Below, in pieces: positions 25,586 to 35,495 of a stretch of 64,000 nucleotides of DNA. The DNA comes from Capronia americana. Taxonomy: Eukaryota; Ascomycota; Eurotiomycetes; Chaetothyriales; Herpotrichiellaceae. Made by a program: the position numbers and the translations under genes. Within the stretch, counting starts at the first letter, position 1. Every line of letters begins with the position of its first letter. The DNA is taken from NCBI GenBank assembly GCA_016110215.1, contig JADWQD010000011.1:868001-932000 (forward strand), given 5' to 3'. The notes below the pieces were generated by a model, which did not search any database, was not told where the DNA came from, and saw nothing but the letters and a program-made list of their open reading frames with translations.

Positions 25586-27230
25586 TTACGGCGCCGTGGT
25601 GGTCGGGGAAGACGGCCCACAACTTGACCCCGTCAGACTGACGTTATCGATGGCGAAGTCGGTCTCCATGCCATCCTCCAGACCAGAACAATCCCAGTCG
25701 AAGAGCAGGGTCGAGTCCGAACAGGGAGGCACGAAAGTAAAACCCCGAACTGAGCCCCATGCCGGCTGCGCGGCCCCGAGGAATCCGATGAGATCAGTGA
25801 TGCCTTCCCCACCAAGGTAGACTGAGAAGGAGCAAGGACTAGCCACTCCATCATTGACAGCCGAGGAGTAAGGGACACTATAGTCAAAGTACAGAGTGTA
25901 CTCTGATCCGGGGACGAGGGCCGTCAGGTCCTGAGACACGGACGCAAGCTCCGCGTTCGTACCGGGCAATACACTGAATGCGCGAAACGTTGGTCAGCAG
26001 CCGAGACAAGATTTGAAGTCGCACGCCCCGGAAAAAAAAGGGGAATGATGAAAAGAGACCAATTAGATTCGTGAGATCATGTGCATGGGGATAGAGAAGG
26101 AACCGTATACGTACACGAACTTGGAGCCGTCAGGCGTGTCGTGGCCGGTGGGACTACCGTTGAAATCGAAGTATGCCGGTCCGCCGAGAATCCAGCCGCC
26201 GCTCGTGATTCCGGGCGTCAGGGTGTCGGCGATGGGGACGTCTTCGAAACTACCGTCAGCGACAACGTCAACGTTCTGCCATCATTAGTAATTGGCCCTT
26301 CGGTTTGTTTCGTTTACGTTAGAGGCATACCGGTGTTACAGTCGGACACGCCGATGTTGGGCAACTGCTTATTGTGGTGATAGTCGTGTCAGCCGTGGTG
26401 GTGGTGGTGGTGGTCGTCGTGGTGGTGGTGTCGGTCGTGGTGGAAGTTGTAGTCGACAATGCTGAACTGGTCGTCGAAGTCGAGGTTGTTGGAGAGGAGC
26501 TGGAGCCTGTGGAACTGGAGGTTGCAGGCGTCGTGGTTGAGGTTGTGGTGGAAGTAGTGCTGGAGCTCGTTGAGCTGGAGACTGCCGATGTAGTGGTTGA
26601 GGTCGTGGTGGAAGTGGTACTCGAGCTTGTGGAGCTCGACACGGCAGAGGTTGTGCTCGTTGTACTTGCTGACACGGTAGTAGAGCTTGACTCACTAGCG
26701 CTCGTCGAAGTCGTGGCAAACGATGTGGTCACACTCCGCGTTGACGACGTAGTGGATCTACTTCTTGTGCTCGGCTCAGAATGCGTAGTAGGATGGCTTC
26801 TGGTACTGCTCGTAGATGCCGACAGACTTGTAGAATAAGTATGTGGGATGCTCGGCTGTGAATGACTCCAACCAGTGGACGGGATGCTCGTGGTTCCCTC
26901 AGCCGAAGTGCTCCGGTGCAGCCACGTATGGTCATCGGTTGAGGGAGATGGAGTTGCAAACGAATGGTGTGGTCTTAACGCCGTGTTTGATATCGTGGTT
27001 GTTTTGACCGGGGAGGAAGAGGCATGGCCGAGATGGCCGCCGTGTTCTGACGCATGCGATCCCGGCAAAGAATGCCCAAGTCCCTTCTGGGAAGATGTAC
27101 AAGGGCAAACAAAATGGGTGTTGGTGACGGTCGTCGTCACCACCTCCCAGTCCTTCCAATCGGTCAGTGTCTGCCCATGGCATAACCCGACGGCGCCAGC
27201 AATGACGGTGGTCCAAAACAGTCCCTTCAT
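25586..27230 (-). CDS. Secreted mucin-like protein with C-terminal beta-sandwich domain
   Basis: Proposed exons 26331-27230, 26115-26275 and 25586-25973, 482 residues. The start is the Met at 27230, which opens a clear signal peptide (MKGLFWTTVIAGAVGLCHG, cut before QTL); the longer frame upstream is not signal-like. Residues ~100-297 are a Ser/Thr mucin stalk with two identical 20-residue units (195-214 and 215-234) and a 13-residue Thr run. The junction CPTVTP to NVDVVADGSFEDV opens a ~170-residue domain with GGWILGGPAYFD, SQDLTALVPGSEYTLYFDYS and FAIDNVSL, the pattern of galactose-binding-like carbohydrate-binding modules. It probably sits at the wall or is released, binding glycan; ligand unknown. 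No GPI signal is apparent after the final TTTAP. Confidence 0.8.
26529..26648 (-). repeat. Two 60-base coding repeats in the mucin stalk
   Basis: Encodes two tandem copies of a 20-residue Ser/Thr unit beginning SAVSSSTSSS. The protein copies are identical, suggesting recent duplication or slippage. Confidence 0.85.
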
Positions 27231-28351
27231 CCTGAAAGTGCCGAAGCTAAGATCGACTGAAACGAGCGGACGGCGACGAGATGTCACCAAAAGCGAGTGG
27301 ACGGTCCTAGCAGGGCCAAGTAGCAACACAGCAAATACATGTCAAGAATCTGAAAAAAGCATTTTAAGAAGATATGAGTTGCGCAGTGAGAAGGACGGCA
27401 TACGAGCGCTTCGGGGATTCAACCATTAGACGGCCGCCAAACGATCCTCAGCTCTCGCATATCGACGCCTCCAAGCGTCCAAACGCGGTGTCCACTTCCA
27501 TCTGGTCGTCGCTACCGAAAGCACCGCACTTGTGGCTGAAGTCCTGTCCAAGTTCGCTGCGGGAACTGCAAATAGCGGGCCAAATGTGGCTAGTTGCTGT
27601 TCCAGGCAATCAGACCCGCATGAAAAGGGGAATCGATGCCCCATCAGCTGCAAGTACGTGGAGTCCACTGCTTTCCCATCTTTCCAAAGTTGCGGACCGA
27701 ACTTGGGAAAAGCTTGACGCTCTGAAGCCTTTCAGCGATGAGTCTTGTTGCGACCGCCCTTCTGGGGCCCCGATCGTGGAGTGGCTGGTTGGAATGCCCG
27801 CTCTCTTCTTGTATGCATCGTGTACCCACTCCGAGTGCAGGAAAGCAGCGCTAGTCAGGGCAATGAGCTTCGATCAGGCAAAGCCCGAAGAGACGGACAC
27901 AGGCTGGTTCATTAACTGAGGGCGGCGTAATTACGCAGGGAAAGGAGAGTTGCGAAAGGGCACCAAGGGAAACTGTGCTCGCTTAGTCATATCTTGCCTA
28001 GTCCTCTCTGAGAATCAACCAATAGGTGAACGCCGCCAGCTTTGACCTAATGAGTTAATCACGTGATTTTCTGCCAAGCCTGATCATGGAAGGTTACCCG
28101 GACGAGTCTGTAATAACGCGTTTGAAACACGCTTTTACCAGTTTGCACAGGCCGTCGTAACTACATATTCAGGCCTCGTCTCCGGAGTTCATCATGTCCC
28201 GCCATTCCAGTCACGAGGCTCTCTGTCCCGGGTCATTACGACCTATGCCTTTGTGACAACGAACATGTGCTGCACACGGGAAAATATGGCTGGCATCTCC
28301 GTAGCGGCTGACAACCCAAGTCCAGCCTTGACTGCGACGTGAACAGCATGT
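27231..28351. other. Intergenic region, no gene seen
   Basis: Promoter side of the mucin-like gene and 3' flank of the Fox2 gene. The open frame at 27374-27919 has no recognisable domain and lacks splice or family support. Confidence 0.5.
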
Positions 28352-31227
28352 TCATAATTTGGAAGACCCCTGCAACAGCTCGACTGCCGCATTACTGATG
28401 CACGACTTGCCCGTCTCTTTCACCTTCGCTTGGTATATGACCTTGGCTCCCTCTTTCCACATCTCGGTGACGATGGTCTGACCCGGCAACACGGTACCGC
28501 TGAATCGCACCTTGATGTTCTTGAACGGACCATATGCCTGGAACACGTGTTTCCCACTGATGCCAAATGTTGCCAGGCCGTGGAGGATGGGTACCTTGAA
28601 TCCACCGGCGGAAGAGAATTTGGGATCGATATGCAATGGATTCCGGTCCCCCATCAAGCGGTACAGTGCTGCCAGATCGTCCGACGTCTTTTCCGCGACG
28701 ACCTTGTCTGGCGCGCGAGACGGTGGAGTGTTCGCCGCTGTGGAGGCACCACGGTCGGAAGGTTTCTTCTGGCCGCCGAAGTTCCCTGCCCCGCGTATGA
28801 AGGCCACGTTTTCGTTGTAGAACACGGGCTTGCCGGCGCTGTCGACCGTTGTGGAACCTCGCCGCACCAGCGCCGCGTTCCCTTTGTCCACGACTTCGAT
28901 CAGATGGGTTTCGGTCTTCAAGGTGCCCGAAGTAGGAATGGGGAACTGCTTGATCTCCAAGTATTGCTCGCCGTGGAGAAGCATGCGCTGGTCGTAGTTG
29001 GGCACGATGTCCTTCACGCTCCACGGTGTCTTCGCGGTATAGGTGGGCACTATGCCGAAGGTTGGCAGAACCTGGAAGTTCGGAGCATTCTCGTAGACGA
29101 GATCCAGGTCGGTCCGATGGGCTCCCATGGAGATGTTGTAGAGGATGACATCCCGGTCGTCGTAAGTGTAGGTGGAGGGAGTGGGTTTCATTGACATGGC
29201 TTCCTGAATCTTGGCAATATATTTGCGGTTGGCACGATTCTCCTGGGATAATCCCGCAGCCTGTAAATAGTGAGTTCCAGGGATCAACTCCATTTTGTCA
29301 TTACCACGACTTACAATCTTCGGGTTCTTCAGCACATTTCCCATGGTGTACTTGCTTCCGTCTTGTGGCGTGTCTGGGTTGTCTGCTTGGCCGTTGTCGA
29401 AGTTGCAGATTTCCGAGAAGGCCTGGAGCTTGCATCAGCAGCAATATCTCATGGTTGCAGATCACTCACCTCGGCAACTTGTTCAGCGCTCGGCACACCC
29501 TTGTCGTGCTCGAAATCCACGCCTCTAGCTCGCTGCCAGCGCGTGGCGCCGATCCATCCGCAACCGGACTCGAATATCTGTCCCGTGGCCGGTGGCCTTT
29601 CGCTGCACAGTGCGGCAACGAGTGGCGCGACGTAATCTGGCTTGACCATCCGAACGTTCTCCTCGGGCCAGACTGTGCGAGTCATATCGGTCCCGGCGGT
29701 CGGAGCCAGCGTGTTGACGACTATGTTATACTTGGCTCCTTCTCGGGCGATGGTTTTCGTGAAGCCGACAATGCCACACTTCTACGTCAAGAGTCAATGG
29801 CTGCGCTTTGGCATGCATGAGGGCAGACTTACCGCGGCTGCATAGTTCGCTTGACCAAAATTGCCATATATGCCCGAGGTGCTGGTGATGTTGACAATAC
29901 GCCCGTATCTCTGCTTCAACATGACGGGGAAGGCAGCTCTTGTGATCAAATACGTTCCACGCAGGTGGATGTTCATCACAGCGTACCATTGCTCGTCAGT
30001 CATGTTGGTGAAAGCTTTGTCACCCAAGATTCCAGCATTGTTGACCACGACATCGATACGGCCATAAGTCTCTACCACTTTCCGCACAATGGCCTCTCCT
30101 TCCTCCACAGACTGTGGCAGAGCCAGAGCTTCGCCTCCGTTTGATTTGATCTCGGCCGCAACTTTGTCAGCACCTTTGACGTCGTTCACGGCAACCTTCG
30201 CGCCCAGCTTAGCGAACAGCAGACTGTATGCTCTTCCCAACCCAGCACCTCCACCAGTCACCAGGACGACTTGGTCCTTGAAGCTGACTTTCTTGCTCGA
30301 ACTGGATGTTATCCTAGGCAAAGTCTTGGCCTTCTCGAGCATCTGCAAGATTGGTGCCGGCTCACTGGGGTGCTCCGCACCGTTATAATCCACAATTTTG
30401 CTCCAGTTCTCGAGAATGACCTCGGCAGTCAAGGATTCCGGGTTCGTGAGAAACCCTTTGCTGCGCTCCCACCTGATCTTACTGTAATGGCCTGCGGCAG
30501 CCTCGAAAATGCTTCCAGTCTCCCGACACGTCTCGTTGACCAACACACCGACGAGAGGGACAACCCAATCCGGCTTCATGACTTCCATCATGTCCTGGGT
30601 CCACACCGTTTGCGTGAGCCTGCTGGCTGCACCAGGCGCCAGCACGTTGCAGGTGATGTTGTACTTCGCTCCCTCCTTGGCCAGGGTCTCGCTGAGACCG
30701 ACCAGGGCCATCTTGGCCGCGGCGTAGTTGCTTTGGCCAAAGTTGCCGAACAGGCCAGACGAGGACGATGTGTTGATGATCCTGCCATATTTCTGCTTGC
30801 GCATGTACGGCCATGCTGCACGGGCTGTTTTGAAGGCACCGTGAACGTGCACGTCCATGATGATGTCCCAGTCCTCATGTTTCATGTTCCGCAGCGTGAT
30901 ATCTCGGAGAATGCCTGCGTTGTTTATGAGGATGTCGACTCTGCCGAATGCATCGATGGTCGTCTTCACGATCCTGTCACCTTGCTGCACGGGGTCGTAG
31001 TTGGCCACGGCAACGCCGCCAGCGTCTCGAATCGCCTTGACGACGACATCTGCGACCCTCGCGTCGCCTCCACCACTGGCATCTTTGCCATTAAAAGACC
31101 CGCCTAGGTCGTTGACCACAACCTTGGCACCGCGCGAGGCTAGGAACAAGGCGTATTGCTTGCCTAGCCCGTTACCGGCACCGGTGACGATGGCGACCTG
31201 GTTGTCGTACCGCAGTTGGGAAGCCAT
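28352..31227 (-). CDS. fox2: Peroxisomal multifunctional beta-oxidation enzyme type 2 (Fox2)
   Basis: Proposed exons 29833-31227, 29470-29781, 29315-29422 and 28352-29260, 907 residues. Two short-chain dehydrogenase domains in tandem (about 1-300 and 310-600) each have a Gly-rich NAD site (VTGAGNGLG; VTGGGAGLG) and a Ser-Tyr-Lys active site (NTSSSSGLFGNFGQSNYAAAK; NITSTSGIYGNFGQANYAAAK, the Lys restored by splicing). A MaoC-type hydratase-2 domain ends the protein, with the catalytic stretch YRLMGDRNPLHIDP. The last residues are SKL, a type-1 peroxisomal targeting signal. The enzyme hydrates trans-2-enoyl-CoA and oxidises (3R)-hydroxyacyl-CoA in peroxisomal fatty-acid beta-oxidation. The exon 2/3 junction is uncertain: two in-frame acceptors (ending 29429 or 29423) exist. 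Confidence 0.96.
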
Positions 31228-33395
31228 GTTTGTTTTCGATATGCCTCATGCCACATAGCTAGAAAGTGACCGCCCCGGGAGTGCAATGGGATGGGCCGTT
31301 AAAGAACAATTTGGTCTCGGTTGTAAGCATCCACGGACCGAGGCACACAATGCCGCGGAGAGGGGCCTAAAGGGGAACGGCCAGGAGACGGGTATGCAAA
31401 TTTACGTGTGAAAAGGTCTGAAGTCAACCGTAGAAAGAGCAATCGTAGTGGCACGAGTGGTCGGCCGTAGATGTCTCCGCATTCTGTCCCCGCACTCCCC
31501 CGCTATGTATTCCGCGCTTAACCTTTCGCAACTGCTCCCTGTGTCCCTCTAGTCAAGTCTTATCCCAAATTCTCATCAGATCGAATTCTAGCCACACATG
31601 AGGCCAAGTACCGCGACATCCGGGCCACAATGCGCACTCATGTTCATTCCGCGACACCCACGGACAGCGCTTCGTGCAGTCGTGATCCATCCCCGTCCTT
31701 GAGTGAGAATGCGCAACAAAATCTGGGCTGTGTATGATCTGATCGTGTCATGGACTTTCCCTCCCGACCTTGGGCTCCAATCTGACACGACAAACCGCCA
31801 GTTCCGTCCGAAATTGACCCCAACTGCACGTAGTGACCTGGATGACCGTCTTGGGAAGGATCAGAGATTTCGGGCCTGTCGGGAACACTGAGCTTCTCAC
31901 ACAAAGGTTGGCAGATGGCATACTAATTAATTCCTTGAAATAGGTCGCAGTTGTGCATTATATCCTGAACGATACCGGCATGCACGAGTACGAATATATA
32001 GGTATCCACTGAAAAGGCCGCGGTTGTTTGTGCACAGATACTTTTCCTTACGGGAGGATACCTTGTGTCCATCGTGCCATGGCAGTCGACCTCGAGCTTA
32101 CTCCACCGCACCGCACCAGCCGCATTTAGAGAGATATTATTGGCGGAAGACCCATCGAAGCTCTATAATTTACGTATCGACATTCTTACCTTGGTAACCA
32201 CTGGGGTGCAATCCCATACATTGTTCCTTTAATCCTGTCCTCGTGAATTGCTGCGGATGTGGGATAAATTTACCCGCATAATCAAGTCGATTCCACTTTT
32301 GCTCTTCGTTGTACCCGAGCAAGCTGGAATGCGGAAAATGCAGCGTAGCGTGACTTGTTGGTACACAGTATGCGGCTGTGATGCGATGTTGCTGTACCAG
32401 AGTACAGTAGATTAGGATGGAACACGGGAGCCGAGAGCAGTTAGGATATCTGAGGTTCTTGTGCAAAAGGTCGCAGGTTAGGTTACGATGACATGCAGCA
32501 TAACTACAAGTAGTTATGTGCTGAACGGAATATAACTAATTAGTACCTAAATAGATACACAACGGCCCACGGGTCTCGGAGCGAAGGGCGAACAGCTACG
32601 AGTGAGTACTCCGTACTGCTCATAATAACTTATGAACGTCATCGACGGCGAAGACAGAAGTCGCCCAGGAGTCGCCCAGGAGTAGAGCACAGGCCTACTA
32701 GGATATTTGAGAATGTTACCAGCAAAGCCAGTCAGACGCTGAGATGCAAACGAACCATAGATGAAATCGTCATGGAAAAGCATAAAGCGGCATTGCGTCC
32801 CGGTTTCTTCAAAAGACAAACGAATGGGACCTGACTTGCGAGCTTGCTTGATGTGGCACTGCGACGAAACTCTACTGAAATTCACTGGTCAGACGTTCTC
32901 CCTCGTCCACACACCTCTCCAAGCTGACCCTTTGGACACCACCGCATTCTGTTACGCATGGTGATTGCAACTCGAGTCTCAGAGTCGAGTGTGCGTGCCC
33001 TGAACCTTCATTAGGTAACAGTTCGGAACTGTGCCCAAGCTTGAAATGCGGGCCACTTACTGTCAGTCACTGTAGGCGTCTGCTCCGCCGCGTCTGGGCG
33101 TCATTGAGTTGAACGACGGTGATGTCGTCATAATTTCGACACTGAGATCACGGATTGATGGGGCACTCGTAACGGGTGTTGAACCACGGGAATTAGGAAT
33201 TCGCTGATTGCATTGCATTGCATACTCTACGGTTGTTTATGCGAAGAGATCGGACCATCTCAACCTCATCTCATCTCACATCGCATCAGCTCGACTGTTA
33301 CTCCGTGCTGCTATTTTTACTCTGTACACCATACTGCGAAACCACATCACATCACATCAGGGCAACCATTTCCACGCTCGATTTCGCCCTACATA
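31228..33395. other. Gene-free stretch upstream of Fox2
   Basis: About 2.2 kb between divergent genes. The minus-strand frames at 32170-32466 and 32547-32885 show no recognisable content. Apart from the element at 31338, nothing stands out. Confidence 0.5.
31338..31343 (-). promoter_or_regulatory. CCTCGG, candidate FarA/FarB fatty-acid response element
   Basis: CCTCGG on the gene strand, about 111-116 bases upstream of the Fox2 start codon. This hexamer is the core recognised by the Aspergillus fatty-acid regulators FarA and FarB and is common before beta-oxidation genes. A single hexamer can occur by chance. Confidence 0.45.
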
Positions 33396-33806
33396 ATGCC
33401 TCGTCTCCCAACCTGCGTGCTGAGGCCCCGTGCTCTGCCTACCACTGTCCTCCTCCGACAACCGCCCCACCTCTTCTCGACCACCCGCCCTCTCTCCTCC
33501 TCAGACGGAGGTCAACACTCCGAACCGTCCTCCGCGGACGCCAAAACCAGCACCCGTGCCCAAGACACGGGCCCAGGCTGGGGCGGTCGTCAAGGCCGCG
33601 ACCACGCCGTCAAGAGACCGCCCCACGACGTGCAAGCGGAGACGGCCCAGGAGGGGATAAAGGAACACGAACAGGGCAAAGAGGGCAGTGACGCCATCTC
33701 GCGCAAGGACGAGCGGAAGAACCAGCAGAAGGCCAAGGAGGAGTTTCCCGAGTCGCCCGTGGTGATCGGGATGAACGACGAGAGAGGGTCGAAGGATCAC
33801 TTCTGA
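33396..33806 (+). CDS. Small probable mitochondrial protein, unknown function
   Basis: Single exon, 136 residues. The first ~35 residues are Arg/Ser/Pro-rich without acids and contain LLRQPPHLFSTTRPLSSS, resembling a mitochondrial presequence with an R-x-F-S/R-P-L-S type cleavage region. The rest is charged and hydrophilic, with a lysine/glutamate-rich segment (about 85-115) and the tail ESPVVIGMNDERGSKDHF, which has the look of a conserved fungal motif. I do not recognise the family. The start at 33396 is preferred over upstream in-frame codons because it opens the presequence. It converges on the GTPase gene 200 bases downstream. Confidence 0.6.
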   Translation: MPRLPTCVLRPRALPTTVLLRQPPHLFSTTRPLSSSDGGQHSEPSSADAKTSTRAQDTGPGWGGRQGRDHAVKRPPHDVQAETAQEGIKEHEQGKEGSDAISRKDERKNQQKAKEEFPESPVVIGMNDERGSKDHF

Positions 33807-34004
33807 GGGAGGCGACGGCCAGTTCGAGGTTGGCCAAATGCCATAAAAAAAGCAAAAGCATCAAACGTGGCGTTCATTGCACAATGGCATGTGGCGTGGG
33901 ACGAAAATCGATTCGTGAATGGAAAGTTGAGTAACTCGTAGTTTTTCATGTCATGTTTCATGGTTTCATTGCCCCGTGCAATCGTCGCTGTCGTATTCTG
34001 TTCA

Positions 34005-35495
34005 TCATCGCCCGACGTGAAATGACAGGATGTCATTCTTTCCGACCTCGATGACCGCGTCTTCTGCGACTCTTCTTCCTCCGTCGCCTTCGACGAAAGC
34101 GATGGGCGCATCACCCATGACTTTCCTCGCCACGTCAGCAACCGTACTCCCCTTCTTGACGAGCACGCAATCCCTGAACACAGCTGCGGTGCCAGCCGAG
34201 CCTGAGCCGTAGGTGTGGATGTTCTTCACGGGGAACACAGGGACCAGACCCAGCAAGGCGGCTGCTCGGCTCAGGACTTGCACCACGCCGGTACTCCCGA
34301 AGCGATAGAGCACCATGTCCTTGAGATTCTCTATTCGCTGCGCAAGCTTGTCGTCCATCTCTTTCAGCCCTCCCCCATCGGGGTCTCCCTGTTCGATCAA
34401 GTCCTCCCGCGTGTCCAAGTACTCGGCTCCTTCCTTGTACTTGATGTATCCTTGCTTCGCGAGGCGGCGCAGGAAGACTTCGGATATGGCGCTGCAGAGG
34501 ACGATGCTGTCGGCGGGTTGCTGCTTTGCGATTTTGGCAATATTCCGATCCGCATCCGGGTGGTCGATCTTGTTGAGCGCGAGAACAGTTGGGAACTTTT
34601 CGTCCGTAAAGGCATTGACCACCTTCAGGATGGTCTCGTCACTCCATTCCTCCAGCGGCTGCTTGAGCTGGAGCTTGTCCAGCGTCCTCGCCACGACGGA
34701 ACTGTTACTGCCGTAGCCGGAGAACTGGCCCTGGAGTGTCTCGACGGGAGAGGCCTTGACAGCGACGTGCCGTCTCTTGATGCTCCCCCATTTGTCCATC
34801 AGATTGCCTTGGATCCACCGCACGACCTCACCGCGCAGCCATTCGACGTCCACGCTGGGATCGTACCCTCGCGTGGCTTTGCCCTCTGCGTCTGTGGTGC
34901 CGCTGACATCGACGACATGGATCAGCGCATCGGCATGGCGCAGATCGTCCAAGAATTTGTTCCCCAACCCTTTGCCCTCGTGCGCCCCCGGGACCAGTCC
35001 CGCCACGTCGAGGAGTTCTATGGGCACTGATCTTTTGCCATCGACGCAGGAGCCGTAGTTGGGCCGGCACTTGTCGGTGAGGCCCTTGCGTTTACAGGCG
35101 CAGTCGACCTGGAGATAGCCTACCGCTCGCTGAGGGTCGATCGTCGTGAATCTGAGAAATCCAAAGTTTAGCCCAGGCAGGCACTATTTACCGCGCGGCC
35201 GCGGCCGCGGCCGCGGTTGAGGAGGGATGGGTTTGCATATGTCTTCTTACGGGAAATTGCCTGCGCAGATATCATCAGCCTGAGTGGTCCATCCACCTCT
35301 CTTTGCCGTGGAGAAGAATCATGGCGCACTGACCTACTTTCGAACTGGCGTCCGTCAAACTGGAGATCTCGAGTAAGCCAGCTGCCGCGACACGCGGTGT
35401 ACTAGGATAGACGTGGGGCAATTGTACCTGTTCAGCGTGGTGCTTTTCCCACTCGAAGGCTTCCCTACAAGACCGATGAGAGGATCTCGGGGCAT
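34005..35495 (-). CDS. YchF/Obg-type GTPase (yeast YGR210C-like)
   Basis: Proposed exons 35428-35495, 35334-35359 (26 bases), 35251-35260 (10 bases) and 34005-35151, 416 residues. Joined, they read MPRDPLIGLVGKPSSGKSTT, then LNSLTDASSKVGNFPFTTIDP, giving the P-loop (about residues 8-20) and G2 region of a YchF-like Obg-family GTPase. DVAGLVPGAHEGKGLGN is the switch-II/G3 region and LALNKIDHPDADRN the G4 motif, of NKxD type. Cys-rich DCACKRKGLTDKCRPNYGSC and a C-terminal TGS-like domain (NIHTYGSGSAGTAAVFRDCVLVKKGSTV) match the archaeal-like subgroup to which YGR210C belongs. Members bind ribosomes or translation factors; the precise role is unsettled. Two successive microexons are unusual; both are needed to keep the frame and conserved residues. 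Confidence 0.88.
35195..35216. repeat. GCGGCC repeat inside a GTPase intron
   Basis: Three GCGGCC units plus GCGG, lying in the third intron of the YchF-like gene; the run is entirely G and C. Confidence 0.9.

Noticed and set aside
26374..26838. Val/Glu-rich plus-strand frame resembling a membrane protein
   Set aside because: It is the reverse strand of the Ser/Thr mucin repeat; poly-Val arises from poly-Thr codons read backwards.
27374..27919. 181-codon plus-strand open frame
   Set aside because: Composition not convincing and no family recognised.
28430..29194. 254-codon plus-strand open frame
   Set aside because: Antisense to the Fox2 hydratase domain.
30271..31107. 278-codon plus-strand open frame
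   Set aside because: Antisense shadow of the Fox2 dehydrogenase domain, produced by GC-rich third positions.
34215..35030. 271-codon plus-strand open frame
   Set aside because: Antisense to the YchF-like GTPase, whose motifs are certain.
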